Below are positions 34,959 through 44,432 of a stretch of DNA of 64,000 bases, piece by piece. Made by a program: the position numbers and the translations under genes. The notes under the pieces are model-generated. The model did no database searches. It had not been told where the DNA came from and was given only the letters and a program-made list of their open reading frames with translations. Numbering within the stretch: the first letter of the stretch is position 1; the number at the start of each line of letters is the position of its first letter. This DNA comes from an uncultured Lachnospiraceae bacterium (GTDB taxonomy: Bacteria; Bacillota; Clostridia; Lachnospirales; Lachnospiraceae): the NCBI GenBank assembly GCA_910579505.1, contig CAJTTZ010000001.1:1-64000 (forward strand), written 5' to 3'.

Positions 34959-35171
34959 ATGGATTTTGTAACAATTATCTGTATATTGATCTGGCTTTGG
35001 GGTGCGTATAAAGGCTGGGGCATTGTGAGCGGCTGGAAATGGGAGTGGCTCAACAGGAAGGAACCCTTAAATTATGTGGTAAAGGGTGCATTCTGTATCC
35101 TGCTCGGGTTTGCTTTTGTTGTGATCCAGTTATTTAAGTTTGCAATGAAGCTGATCAGCATTATGTTTTAG
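34959..35171 (+). CDS. Small two-span membrane protein of the NERD operon
   Basis: 70 residues with two hydrophobic segments (VTIICILIWLWGAYKGW and FCILLGFAFVVIQLFKF) around a short Trp-rich polar loop. The ATG follows AAGGAGGAGAAGTGGA. With the membrane-anchored NERD protein it could form a small membrane complex. A terminator follows. Confidence 0.55.
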   Translation: MDFVTIICILIWLWGAYKGWGIVSGWKWEWLNRKEPLNYVVKGAFCILLGFAFVVIQLFKFAMKLISIMF

Positions 35172-35194
35172 GGAAAAAGAGAGTATATCGTTTG

Positions 35195-35230
35195 AAAGAC
35201 AGTCTGCAAATCCGTTGTGGGCTGTCTTTT
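35195..35230 (+). terminator. Terminator of the NERD operon
   Basis: AAAGACAGTC pairs with GGCTGTCTTT (one G-U pair), followed by T residues. Confidence 0.65.
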
Positions 35231-35348
35231 GATTTCGGCTAAATTTTTTATGCATTTCCACGTTAATATCTTGCGGTATCCTGCAATGCACTTTATAATA
35301 TATTTTATCAGATCTGCCTAAAATATTTTCAGAAAAAGGAGACCGTCA

Positions 35349-36305
35349 ATGAAAAGCTATATCAAAACAAGAACTGTGCAGTCTATTGTAAGGGATATCA
35401 AAAAGGGCAAGATTGTCTTAGAAACAGGTATCCAGAGAAAACAGGACCAGTGGGACAGGAAGAAAAAGTCGTTGTTGATCCTGTCTGCCATACAGGAGAT
35501 CATCATTCCTGGCATATTTGCGAAAGAAACGGTAAATGAGAAAGGCGAGACTGCATGGGAGATACTGGACGGCAAGCAGAGGCTTACAGTACTGAATTCC
35601 TTCTTGAATGACGGATTCAGATTAGATAAATCTTATGAGGATGATTATGCAGGGAAGAAATTTTCAGAGCTGAATGAGGATGTCCAGAATACGATCAAGA
35701 ACGCGGAGATCACGATTAATGTATATCAGGAGATTAGTGAGCAGGAGACGGAGGATATTTTCTGCAGGCTGAACAATGGACAGCAGTTGTCTAACGACAA
35801 TCTGTACAGGGCACATATGGGGGCAGATTTAAGAAAATTCGTGGATGAAGCGGTAAGCAAGCCTTTTATGGAAAAAGTGAATTTTACAAAGGGACAGCTT
35901 CGGAAGTCAGAGGATCAGGGCGTGATACTGTCGGCGCTTGCCTTAATATCTGATGAAAGCGTCAGCGATCTCAGTAAAAAGTCGATCATACAGTTTATTG
36001 ATGACTTTAAGAAACGGTATGATCAGGAACTGTGCGATATTATACTGGCATCACTGGATGCTCTGGATGAAGCGATTCCTGAGAAGCATAAGAACTTGAA
36101 AAAGGTGAGTGTTCCAATGATCATAGCGAATGAAGCGCTCTGCCTGAAAGACAGCAAGATGCAGAAGAAGTATGCGAAGAACCTGAATGCCTTTCTGGAT
36201 GACTATGAAAACAGGGAAGATTATCTGGAACTGTGCAAAACCAGCACGGCAAGCAGCCAGAATGTGGGAAAGAGAAACAGTTATTTTTATGATATGACAA
36301 AGTAG
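35349..36305 (+). CDS. DUF262-family protein (short form)
   Basis: 318 residues. DUF262 core motifs: GIQRKQDQWD near residue 28, ILDGKQRLTVLNSF near 72 and IFCRLNNGQQLSNDN near 140. It lacks the acidic tail of the protein at 1442, with which it shares the DGKQRL core, and no HNH-type C-terminal nuclease domain is seen. The family includes ParB/sulfiredoxin-fold nucleotide-dependent proteins linked to defence and partition. The ATG follows AAAAAGGAGACCGTCA. A terminator follows in the next gap. Confidence 0.7.
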   Translation: MKSYIKTRTVQSIVRDIKKGKIVLETGIQRKQDQWDRKKKSLLILSAIQEIIIPGIFAKETVNEKGETAWEILDGKQRLTVLNSFLNDGFRLDKSYEDDYAGKKFSELNEDVQNTIKNAEITINVYQEISEQETEDIFCRLNNGQQLSNDNLYRAHMGADLRKFVDEAVSKPFMEKVNFTKGQLRKSEDQGVILSALALISDESVSDLSKKSIIQFIDDFKKRYDQELCDIILASLDALDEAIPEKHKNLKKVSVPMIIANEALCLKDSKMQKKYAKNLNAFLDDYENREDYLELCKTSTASSQNVGKRNSYFYDMTK

Positions 36306-36724
36306 ATGCTCAACATGAAGTATGTTTTTGGGTTTCTTAATATTTTATTTCTAAATCCTGTGTGGGAATTCTCATACAGGATTTTTTCCTTCAAAATAAA
36401 GATTTGCTCGTTCAGTTTTTCACTTGTATTTACTTTCACGTGGTATATAATAAAGAAACTTAGCAAAAAGTATAAATTTAGACAACAAAAAAGCAGGTAA
36501 CGACATACCTGCTCTGACCAAAATATTATAATGAAATGAAGCTGTGTATTGAGTAGTACCGCTATTCATTTCTGATTTCTTTATTATTATAACGTATTCC
36601 TTTTCAAATATTACCAGAAAGTTGAATGAGTAAAAAGTTATATAGATAATATTGCAAATTTAGAATAAGCCTTCATTTCATGGAAGTTTTGGCATGACCA
36701 TTCTGTGAAAGGAGGCTTATTTTG
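36306..36724. other. Non-coding gap with terminator and hairpin
   Basis: A terminator lies at 36353-36387 (AAATCCTG stem pairing with CAGGATTT, then a T-run). A second hairpin, AGCAGGTA with TACCTGCT, lies at about 36492-36513, with T-poor flanks. A 64-codon frame here overlaps the terminator and is rejected. The promoter of the next gene is not obvious. Confidence 0.55.
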
Positions 36725-38476
36725 ATGAATGGAACAATTGATGAGTTGATCCCTGACTGGAGGGAAAAGATAAATGAGTCCAGTATAGGCTCGATTAAGA
36801 ACAATATGGCGGAAATGCTTCCTATACTGGAGCAGCTAGTGAAAGACAGGAATACAGAGGGAATACAGGAGTTCTATCAGAAAGTATGGACAGATACAGT
36901 GGATATGAATGATGACAGAGATCCTTTCTTTTATAAATTCCTTATGCAGTTTTGTAACATGGCGTCCTGTGATGGTGTCATGGGAGAGAGGGCAGAGCCG
37001 AACACAAAACACCATTATCTGTGTTTTAAATGCGTTTACCACAAGGGAGAAGCAGATGAGTTTTCTGTGATCACATTCTTTAAGAAGGGGGATGCGTTTT
37101 TCCCAGAGTATAAATATCAGTGCTTTCTGATGTACAACAACCTTGTCGGGATGGAGACATATTTACATACCTATGAATTTAAAGAACCTGTATTTGATGA
37201 AAAATATATGGTGCAGTGCAATAATTTGGTTCTGTCTTTTAGGCTAGAAGGAACAGAGCAGGAAAATCTGTTGTACCCTGCAATCCATTATAAGGAAGAC
37301 TGGCTTGGCTTTCTTTATTATAAGTTGGAGGAAATGGGACTATATGCAAGGAATGTCCTGATCAATGGGGAAGATCTGACAGTGATCATTGACCTTTGGA
37401 GAAGCATCACTTTAAAGAGCAGTTCCCTAAAGTACATCCTTGGAAAAGTGGAAGAACAGTTACTGCTCCGTCTGCAGGATTACCATATTTATGACAACGG
37501 ACACTTTTTTATGGTACCTGGGAGCATCAATGCAAGGAAGCATATTTCTATCAATAGAAAAACAAAATTGATGTTCTCCAATAAGGATATAGAGGGAAAT
37601 GCCTTTCTTAAAAGAGAAGATGGTTATTACAGATGTTATTATGTGGGGATGGACAGTTATCTGTTTCCTGCTGTCAGTCTGTCCAAACTTGCTGAGTCAG
37701 TAGGCTTTCCGAAGAAAGAAAAACAGGAAGATACAGATAAGCGTAAAAGGATGGAGTACAAAAAACGTTTTACCCGTGTTGGCAGGGAGCGGCTGGAAGA
37801 TCTGGATAAGCTGATAAAACTGAGGCAGGATGAGATCCGTGAAAGATTCCATTTCTTTCGGGTTATGGGGAATATCTTATTCTATCTGGGTAAAGAGCCT
37901 TCGGAAGTGCTGCAGTATATGAATGACAGGAATGAGATGCTTTATGTGCCGATCAGTGAAAGTTGCCTTCTAAGGATTTTTACATTCTGCAAAGAAGATT
38001 ATGAGAAATATTTAAGTGATCCCAAACTTGGCATAAAATATACAAATCAAAGGATTGTAGAACTGCTGAAAATCAGAAAGTATGAGCAGGAAGAAATGAA
38101 ACAGCTTATTGGAGAAGTTGAAGCGTGGGAGAGGAACAAGATTTCCCATATCATTTCTACAAGGAAGGCATATGCGCCCATAAAGCACGACAAGAGGTAT
38201 GCGCGCGAGATGAAAGAAGAAGCTGACAAAGAAGAATTCCTGCAGATGCGGCAGATTGGCATGAGCAATAACCAAATCGCCAAAAAGAACAATGTTGACC
38301 TGAGGAAAGTTGACAGGCTGATAGGAAAGAATACAGAAAAAGAAACGGAGAGGGCACTGTTAAAACAGAAGGTAGCAGATATGACAGCAAATGGAAAATC
38401 TGCTTCCAAGATTAGTAAGGAGCTGGGTGTTTCGGTAAGTACAGTGCGCAGGATAAGGGCAGAGGTAAAGCAATAG
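36725..38476 (+). CDS. HTH-containing protein, possibly primase/replication-like
   Basis: 583 residues. The N-terminal half is not clearly assigned but contains FFMVPGSINARKHISIN (~265), similar to the PGSxN motif of primase/replication proteins of Gram-positive elements, and VIIDLWRSI (~223). The C-terminal ~70 residues hold two helix-turn-helix units: MRQIGMSNNQIAKKNNVDLRKVDRLIG, and MTANGKSASKISKELGVSV followed by TVRRIRAE. That is typical of DNA binding at an origin or operator. The start ATG at 36725 is nine bases after GGAGG; the TTG at 36722 is ignored. Replication initiation is inference; a regulator is an alternative. Confidence 0.4.
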   Translation: MNGTIDELIPDWREKINESSIGSIKNNMAEMLPILEQLVKDRNTEGIQEFYQKVWTDTVDMNDDRDPFFYKFLMQFCNMASCDGVMGERAEPNTKHHYLCFKCVYHKGEADEFSVITFFKKGDAFFPEYKYQCFLMYNNLVGMETYLHTYEFKEPVFDEKYMVQCNNLVLSFRLEGTEQENLLYPAIHYKEDWLGFLYYKLEEMGLYARNVLINGEDLTVIIDLWRSITLKSSSLKYILGKVEEQLLLRLQDYHIYDNGHFFMVPGSINARKHISINRKTKLMFSNKDIEGNAFLKREDGYYRCYYVGMDSYLFPAVSLSKLAESVGFPKKEKQEDTDKRKRMEYKKRFTRVGRERLEDLDKLIKLRQDEIRERFHFFRVMGNILFYLGKEPSEVLQYMNDRNEMLYVPISESCLLRIFTFCKEDYEKYLSDPKLGIKYTNQRIVELLKIRKYEQEEMKQLIGEVEAWERNKISHIISTRKAYAPIKHDKRYAREMKEEADKEEFLQMRQIGMSNNQIAKKNNVDLRKVDRLIGKNTEKETERALLKQKVADMTANGKSASKISKELGVSVSTVRRIRAEVKQ

Positions 38477-38498
38477 GGAGCAGGTTCTCCCTATTTTT
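38473..38498 (+). terminator. Terminator after the HTH gene
   Basis: A perfect 8-bp stem ATAGGGAG with CTCCCTAT and a CAGGTT loop, then TTTTT. It overlaps the stop codon. Confidence 0.8.
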
Positions 38499-38507
38499 GT
38501 TGTTCAA

Positions 38508-38802
38508 ATTTGCAAGGGCCAGTTAAGATAATAATGGTTTTTGCAGAATTAGCTGCCTGCTAATCTGAAAACAGCCTACTTGTCAAAGAAGTGGATCATT
38601 TCCACTCTGGAATACAACTTCTATCTTTTTTCCTTTCAGAGTTTTCTACAGAATATATAGTATTCTTATCTAAATACACAGTAAATACTTTGGTGGTAAG
38701 AAAGTTTGACGATCTGTGACACCCCTTATTATCAAAAATATAATAAGTGGTTTTTCCATAAAAGAAGACCCAGAAGCAAAACAGATTGCTAATGAGCCTT
38801 TT
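38508..38802. repeat. Dispersed repeat, copy 1 (long form)
   Basis: Starts near GGCCAGTTAAGATAA and continues through a block nearly identical to copies 2 and 3 (core 38650-38750), then a further ~55 bp shared only with copy 3. It lies just downstream of the leucine-rich-repeat gene relative to that gene's direction. No terminal inverted repeats or target duplication were seen. Confidence 0.8.
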
Positions 38803-38827
38803 TTGTAAAAGCTGGAATCATTATCTT

Positions 38828-39676
38828 TTAGATAGCCTTAAGTGGATAGTAATAGCCAAGTTCCATTGCAGGAGAACAGAAGGGAGTTCTTATAAGTACA
38901 TTATCTGGTAAGCAGCTTCTTTCTGTGATGATTGGCTTATAATCGCCAAGAAAAGTAATTTCTTCTAAGGAAGTAGCATCAAAACAGTGTGGCGGGATGT
39001 AAAGAGAGTCCGCACTTGTTGAGAGCGTGAGACGTTTTATACCTCTTGCTTCGAGAAAGGTGTCTGCCTCCAGTTTGTCAAAGGAACCTTTCAAAGTGAC
39101 ATCCTGTAAATCGTCACATCCGTAGAAGATGTCTCCGCCAAGGTGTTCTAAATTATTTCCTAATGTGATTTCCTGTAAGCAAGTACATCCGAAGAAAGCA
39201 GCATCATCAACGGAAGTCAGGTTTTCAAAACGTAATTCTCTAAGCTGCTTGCAGTGGGAGAATGCCTGATCTCCAATTGTTTCGATTGCAGCATAGTTCT
39301 TAACAGACCGTAACTTCATGCATCTTGAAAATGTACTCGTTTCTATAGCAGTGAGATCGCTGGGCAGTGTAATCTCCTGCAAACGACTATCGAAGAAACA
39401 GTATTCATTCATTGTGATCCTATTTGGTAATTCGACATTATAACAATGGGAATGTTCAAATGCTCTGAATTGCAGTTCTTTGATGCCGTCTCCGACAACC
39501 AGTGTTTCTATTTGCACCTGATCAAAACAATATGGAGCAATAGAATCAATGTGCTTCCCATAGTAAAAGTGGGGAACTAGCAGATATCCTAAATGTGCAT
39601 TCGTAAAGGGAAAGTCATATTTCATAAGAGTGTTAGTAGTTTCGTCAATGATAAAATCATTCATAAAATCTTTCAT
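38828..39676 (-). CDS. Intracellular leucine-rich-repeat protein (second paralogue)
   Basis: About 282 residues of LRR_5-type repeats (AFSHCKQLRELRF, AFFGCTCLQEITLG, IFYGCDDLQDVTLKG). No signal peptide. It is paralogous to the protein at 6655, sharing F(I/V)IDxxTNTL, TSADSLY and ITERSCLPDNV near the end. The start is set at MKDFMNDF (39676), preceded by GAAGGAGGAAATTTT; the frame extends to 39700 without a better site. Repeat copies 2 and 3 lie upstream and copy 1 downstream, so the gene sits inside a duplicated region. Confidence 0.75.
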   Translation of the reverse strand: MKDFMNDFIIDETTNTLMKYDFPFTNAHLGYLLVPHFYYGKHIDSIAPYCFDQVQIETLVVGDGIKELQFRAFEHSHCYNVELPNRITMNEYCFFDSRLQEITLPSDLTAIETSTFSRCMKLRSVKNYAAIETIGDQAFSHCKQLRELRFENLTSVDDAAFFGCTCLQEITLGNNLEHLGGDIFYGCDDLQDVTLKGSFDKLEADTFLEARGIKRLTLSTSADSLYIPPHCFDATSLEEITFLGDYKPIITERSCLPDNVLIRTPFCSPAMELGYYYPLKAI

Positions 39677-39802
39677 AAAATTTCCTCCTTCAAAATTCAA
39701 GTTTTTTATTTTAGCATAACAATTTTTTAGATGGAAATCAGTGCCTAATAAAAGAAAATCGTGCTTTCGGGGAACGAAATTAGGGAAAATGGATTTTATA
39801 CT

Positions 39803-40048
39803 GAAAATTTGCGAAGGCCAGTTAAGATAAGAATGGTTATTGCAGAATGAGTTGTCTGCTGATCTGAAAGCCGTCTGCTTGTCAAGAAACGGATCATTTC
39901 CACTCTGGAATACAGCTTCTATCTTTTTTCCTTTCAGAGTTTACTACAGAATATATAGTATTCTTATCTAAATACACAGTAAATACTTTGGTGGTAAGAA
40001 AGTTTGACGATCTGTGACACCCCTTATTATCGAAAGTATAATAAGTAG
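39803..40048. repeat. Dispersed repeat, copy 2 (short form)
   Basis: About 245 bp matching copies 1 and 3 from GGCCAGTTAAGATAA to AGTATAATAAGT, then diverging. It lies about 125 bp upstream of the leucine-rich-repeat gene and may supply its promoter region. Confidence 0.8.
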
Positions 40049-40245
40049 TCTGGAAGTAATATGATGCAGGGCGAATTAATCTAAGCCTGTAGGAGACGAT
40101 TTTAGGCAGTTTTCGTTCATTGCTCATAAATCTACACTTGAATACATAAATGCTCATTTTGGGCATCTTAGAGCCCTTTAGAGGGCATTTAAAGTACTGA
40201 TAGGATAGAAAGAAACTTTCCACTATTTCGACTCTCAAAATATAC

Positions 40246-40533
40246 GAGGGCCAGTTAAGATAAGAATGGTTTTTGAAGAATGAGTTGTCTGCTGATCTGA
40301 AAGCCGTCTGCTTGTCAAGAAACGGATCATTTCCACTCTGGAATGCAACTTCTATCTTTTTTCCTTTCAAAGTTTACTGCAGAATATATAGTATTCTTAT
40401 CTAAATACACAGTAAATACTTTGGTGGTAAGAAAGTTTGACGATCTGTGACACCCCTTATTATCGAAAGTATAATAAGTGCTTTTTTCATAAAATAAGGT
40501 CCAAAAGCAAAACGAGTTGCTAATGAACCTTTG
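40246..40533. repeat. Dispersed repeat, copy 3 (long form)
   Basis: Matches copy 2 closely over ~235 bp and matches copy 1 for a further ~50 bp (AAAGCAAAAC...GTTGCTAATGA). On the minus strand a frame (YYxFDNKGCHRSSNF) stays open and conserved in all copies, but no start or full gene is seen. Confidence 0.8.
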
Positions 40534-40812
40534 AACAGTACCATCTGTTCAGGGGACAGTCCGTTGCTTCCCCAATATCTTCAAAATAGAAGAACCTTTT
40601 TATAGCTTTTGAATTTATGATCACTGGCAGGAAGTAAATTACTTCCAAACCTATTTTCTACTGTTTAAAGTATGAAAAGTATAAGTGGGGAACCTTTTTA
40701 CAGGATTCTCATTTTCTTTCATCAAAGAAAAGAACATTCGGAAGAATTAGTTTAAACAATTAAATTTAAGACCAATTGGTAGGGAGTAAAAAGCACTCCC
40801 TACCAGAATTTG

Positions 40813-41061
40813 CTATCTAGCAAACTCCTGCAATTCGCGGAGTCTGTTAGATGCTAATCCGCTCAAAATTGCGATACAGGTATCCCTGTACCACAGTGCC
40901 TCAAAATCCGCAATAGGAGACTGGATGCGATAGTTTGTATGTAGGTTTTTTAAACCATACCTACTAACAATTGCGTCCAATTCATCACTAGTGCCGATGA
41001 AGGGCTCCTCGAAACACTGAGGAATTTGGTCTAAAAGGTCAAAGATTTTTGTATTAGCCAT
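40813..41061 (-). CDS. Small hypothetical protein
   Basis: 82 residues from MANTKIFDLLDQIPQCFEEP, with GGAGG seven bases before the ATG; a longer frame to 41094 is less likely. It is acidic in the first half and contains SRYGLKNLHTNYRIQ and ALWYRDTCIAILSGL. No family, signal or membrane segment recognised. Confidence 0.5.
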   Translation of the reverse strand: MANTKIFDLLDQIPQCFEEPFIGTSDELDAIVSRYGLKNLHTNYRIQSPIADFEALWYRDTCIAILSGLASNRLRELQEFAR

Positions 41062-41212
41062 AACTAATACCTCCATATGTAAGTAGTCACTCAACAGAGT
41101 GCTAATTTTATTGTAGATAAATGTCTAAAATGTATTCTAAAATATTACAAATAATTAGGTGTCTCTTCTGCGTTGCTCAAGATTTCTTAAAACCGTCTGA
41201 TTCCGCGTGGCG

Positions 41213-41241
41213 TTGACTATATTCCGTGTGTACGCTATAAT
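41213..41241 (+). promoter_or_regulatory. Strong sigma-A-type promoter
   Basis: TTGACT (41213-41218), a 17-bp spacer and TATAAT (41236-41241). It drives the lipoprotein gene at 41383 after a ~135-nt leader. Nothing else is seen in the 321-bp gap. Confidence 0.75.
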
Positions 41242-41382
41242 TTACTAAGGGCAAAATATTACATACATAACAAATTGCATATATTAGAGACTTTAATTAT
41301 GTTTTTTAGGCTACTGTATATAATAGAACAACTTGCCTATAAAAAGGGTAGAAAAATTTAAATTTGGAAGGAGAAACGTATT

Positions 41383-42228
41383 ATGAGAAAGAAAATTTTA
41401 GGTATTATTGCAGTAACATTGACAGCCTCTGTACTGGCTGCAACCTTAACAGGATGTGGAACTAGGGCAAAGGCGACAGATCAGGAAGTGGTTATGGAGG
41501 AAGAGCCTATCATCGTTACGGAAGAAGCGGATTCAGAGGAAGTAACCATTGAGACAGAGGACGAGATCACAGAAACAGAGGAAGTGGTTGCTGATGACGG
41601 GGAAGCGGATGCGGAGGCATCCTATACGGAGCATGAGTATTTCTATGTGAGAGATGAACTGGATATGACAGATGCAACACCAATGGATATGAATGCTTTG
41701 GATGTAGATGGTACAACTTATACACTGAATGAAGCTGTTAATATTTATATGCCATCATCGGGAGCATTAAAGGGCTATACGAAGCCAAACATTGATGTCT
41801 ATGTAAATTCATTCAATGAAGATTGGTATTGCCTGTATTTTGAAAATGAAGAGTCTCCTAATAATTATGTGCTTGTAAAAGCAGAAGATTTTCTTGCGGC
41901 GTCGGGAATGTATGAAGATATGCCTGTGATTACGGCGGATGATATAAAATTCGCTCTCATTCCACAGCTTAGTGAACTTGCTCCTGATGTTGACGATGAA
42001 GTTTATTATATACCGTTAGATCAGCCAACGGAAGAGATGACTTCTGTTTCTGAGTTTACGATTCCGACATACTGTAAAGATGTAGAGGGGTGGATGGCAC
42101 AGGTAATAGCAGATAATGATTTTGAAAACTATCAGTTCTTCTATATTGAGAAGGTAGAAGATAAATCTGATGAGGTGAATTCCTGCTTTAGAGTTACTTA
42201 TGGTCGTCAGCAGAAGTTTGCACAGTAA
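41383..42228 (+). CDS. Lipoprotein (paralogue A)
   Basis: 281 residues with a lipoprotein signal (MRKKILGIIAVTL, lipobox LTGC at ~25). A long acidic Glu/Thr/Val-rich spacer (~35-85) is followed by a globular part with TYTLNEAVNIYMPSSGALKGYTKPNI and NYVLVKAEDFL. The lipoprotein at 42371 shares the same globular pattern (FTLGESVDIY, YTKPNI, SFLVKEEDF). It is likely exported and anchored on the outer face of the membrane. The ATG follows GGAAGGAGAAACGTATT. No function assigned. Confidence 0.7.
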   Translation: MRKKILGIIAVTLTASVLAATLTGCGTRAKATDQEVVMEEEPIIVTEEADSEEVTIETEDEITETEEVVADDGEADAEASYTEHEYFYVRDELDMTDATPMDMNALDVDGTTYTLNEAVNIYMPSSGALKGYTKPNIDVYVNSFNEDWYCLYFENEESPNNYVLVKAEDFLAASGMYEDMPVITADDIKFALIPQLSELAPDVDDEVYYIPLDQPTEEMTSVSEFTIPTYCKDVEGWMAQVIADNDFENYQFFYIEKVEDKSDEVNSCFRVTYGRQQKFAQ

Positions 42229-42240
42229 AATGAATATAAG

Positions 42241-42268
42241 AGCAGTCTGAGAGATCAGATTGCTTTTA
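42241..42268 (+). terminator. Terminator between the lipoprotein genes
   Basis: AGCAGTCTGA pairs with TCAGATTGCT (one G-U pair) around a GAGA loop and is followed by TTTT. Confidence 0.75.
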
Positions 42269-42370
42269 TCATCCTATGGAATGTATTTTGGAATTTTATT
42301 TATAATAGAAAGACTGATTGTATATAGGTGATAGTCAATATCATAAATGTTTGGAAAGGAGATTATTCGT

Positions 42371-43303
42371 ATGAGAAAGAAAATTTTATCAGTAATTTTA
42401 ATAATTGGAATTATGGCTTCTTTAGTGGCTTGTGGAAGTGATGGAACGGGAAAGAAAAAGGGAATCTCTGAAACGGAGACTGTTTCTGCAGAACCAGTGG
42501 TCAATGATGTTAAAAAGACTGAGGAAACAGAAGAAGTTTCAGAACCAGCATTAGCGGATAATAGAGGGACAGAAATATCCAACGATACAGAGGATTACGA
42601 GGAGCAGAAAGACATCTTTATTGTCAAGCATATTGATACTGGAGATGGAACTGAAATTGATTTTACAAATCAAGAAATCATTAATGGTCCGTTTACGTTG
42701 GGTGAGAGTGTTGATATTTATTCGTTTTACTTTACTTATGCAGGTTATACAAAGCCCAATATCAAAATAGAAGATGTATGGAAGGTTAATGAATGGATTG
42801 TTGTACCATTTGCGGAATCAAGTTTTCTTGTAAAGGAAGAAGATTTTGACAGGGTGGCAGTTTTAAAGGAAAAGACGAACAACAATGTTGGAGAGGAAGT
42901 ACCTTCGGAAAATGAGGAAGTTTCAGAGGTTGCACAGTCAAACGGTGTTGATGAGAGCAAGGAAACAACTCCTGCACCTACACCTACTCCACAGGAAGAA
43001 GCACCTACACCTGCGGTAACGACCTACACTGAGGCAGAGGTTATTAGCATTGTGGAGAGTACGTTAAGGAATGCTGGGTTCAGAAAACCAGAGGAACTTG
43101 TTCCAGCAGACATTTTAGCGGAATTTGGACCTACTGATGGTATGGGATGGGGAATTGAAGACATTTCGATGACAGATCCATACGGTGATGCAGCGGGAAC
43201 TTTAGAAGGTCTTCAATTTATAGGGCATAATGTATATTATATTGAAAGTCAAGGCTCATCTAATGGATATGTACATTTGAAATTGTATAGCGGAACAAAT
43301 TGA
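42371..43303 (+). CDS. Lipoprotein (paralogue B)
   Basis: 310 residues starting MRKKILSVILIIGIMASLVAC (lipobox LVAC; the first 20 of these are one signal). An acidic linker is followed by the paralogous globular domain and a Pro/Thr-rich stretch (APTPTPQEEAPTP, ~205-220). A second small C-terminal domain begins YTEAEVISIVESTLRNAGF. The ATG at 42371 follows GGAAAGGAGATTATTCGT; the frame to 42347 is longer but unsupported. Tandem duplication with gene A, then domain gain, is the simplest origin. Confidence 0.7.
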   Translation: MRKKILSVILIIGIMASLVACGSDGTGKKKGISETETVSAEPVVNDVKKTEETEEVSEPALADNRGTEISNDTEDYEEQKDIFIVKHIDTGDGTEIDFTNQEIINGPFTLGESVDIYSFYFTYAGYTKPNIKIEDVWKVNEWIVVPFAESSFLVKEEDFDRVAVLKEKTNNNVGEEVPSENEEVSEVAQSNGVDESKETTPAPTPTPQEEAPTPAVTTYTEAEVISIVESTLRNAGFRKPEELVPADILAEFGPTDGMGWGIEDISMTDPYGDAAGTLEGLQFIGHNVYYIESQGSSNGYVHLKLYSGTN

Positions 43304-43311
43304 CGAATAGT

Positions 43312-43343
43312 AAAGGACCTTGGAGAAATCTGAGGTCTTTTTT
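43312..43343 (+). terminator. Terminator after the second lipoprotein
   Basis: AAAGGACCT pairs with AGGTCTTTT across a 12-base loop, with a T-run following. Confidence 0.65.
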
Positions 43344-43371
43344 GTGGTACGGAAGTATTATAAATACCACT

Positions 43372-44361
43372 TTATTCGTACAAATATAGAACAGGAGTAT
43401 TGGTTGCAATGTATTCAAATTCACATGCCTTTTCTGGTGAGAGATTTTTTGTCAATATATATTCTTTAATCATTTTTTGATATGCATTAACAAATGCATT
43501 ATATCTGTTGCGTTTAATTTGAAATTTACCATAGTCACTATACAGTTTTTTGTATGTTCTCAGGAAATGTATAAGATGTTTTTGCCATTTTTTTAGATTT
43601 TGCTCTTTAATAATATCTCCAATATTTATTCTTGGAGATAAATGAGCTATTTCCAATTTATCAGCAAATATATAGTTAAACAGTTCATTACATGCAATTA
43701 AAACACTATAATCATGAGCGTAATTTTGATAGTGTATACTTTTTTCATCATTCTTGGAATCAACTATATATAATGTATGATTAGATAATGGAAAATTCAA
43801 ATATTTAATACCTATATTAATGGTAATTTGTTCATTCACATATTCCATAAGAAGATAATACTTTTCGTAAAAAATGAAAGAGAAAAATTTATTTAAGCAT
43901 TCTGGAATATGTGCCTGCTTACTATTAGATGATAATAAATTGTATGGTGTAATAGCATGTAATAATTCATGTGTAACTGTATGAATAAGAAAAACAGTAT
44001 TGTCGCCAGAAAGAGAATAGAGTCTATCAGCAATGCCAATGGTATACATTCGGGGATAATATATTCCATTTCTATTTTGACTCATTTTTTCAAATTGAAT
44101 TGAATTGATTCTGTCATTTAAAAGATTAAGAAAAGTTTGTATATTTTTATAGCTACTATTTACGTTGTTGTAATATGTGCTTAAATATTTAAATGTTGCA
44201 AATGTACACATTGCAATTAAGTCAATGTGATCGCTTTTAATAGGTGTTTCCTTTTTAGAAAGGAGTTTTTTCTGGACGAAATGATGGATTTGTTGATAAG
44301 CCTCATATTGAATGGGATCGTTATTGGCAATATCTTTAATTCGCTCAGACATGGTTTGCAT
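43372..44361 (-). CDS. HELLH-motif metallopeptidase-like protein
   Basis: 329 residues, strongly AT-rich. HTVTHELLHAIT at ~127-138 is a zincin HExxH signature (H131-E-L-L-H135). NEQITINIG follows about 44 residues later and could supply the third ligand as in gluzincins. No signal peptide or membrane segment is seen, so it should act in the cytoplasm. The flanking sequence is helical and not assigned. The ATG follows AAAGGAAACTATAAT. It diverges from the membrane gene at 44433. A toxin or regulatory protease is possible. Confidence 0.55.
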   Translation of the reverse strand: MQTMSERIKDIANNDPIQYEAYQQIHHFVQKKLLSKKETPIKSDHIDLIAMCTFATFKYLSTYYNNVNSSYKNIQTFLNLLNDRINSIQFEKMSQNRNGIYYPRMYTIGIADRLYSLSGDNTVFLIHTVTHELLHAITPYNLLSSNSKQAHIPECLNKFFSFIFYEKYYLLMEYVNEQITINIGIKYLNFPLSNHTLYIVDSKNDEKSIHYQNYAHDYSVLIACNELFNYIFADKLEIAHLSPRINIGDIIKEQNLKKWQKHLIHFLRTYKKLYSDYGKFQIKRNRYNAFVNAYQKMIKEYILTKNLSPEKACEFEYIATNTPVLYLYE

Positions 44362-44432
44362 ATTATAGTTTCCTTTCTGCTTATAATTGGAGAAATATTA
44401 CTTATAGTATTAAAAAGTGAGGAGGTACATAT

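Noticed and set aside
36306..36500. 64-codon frame after the DUF262 gene
   Set aside because: It contains a rho-independent terminator and its start overlaps the upstream stop region; hydrophobic content reflects T-rich sequence.
39894..40370. 158-codon minus-strand frame through repeat copies 2 and 3
   Set aside because: It starts inside one repeat copy and ends in another, has no good ribosome site and no domain; treated as part of the repeats, though the conserved frame is noted.
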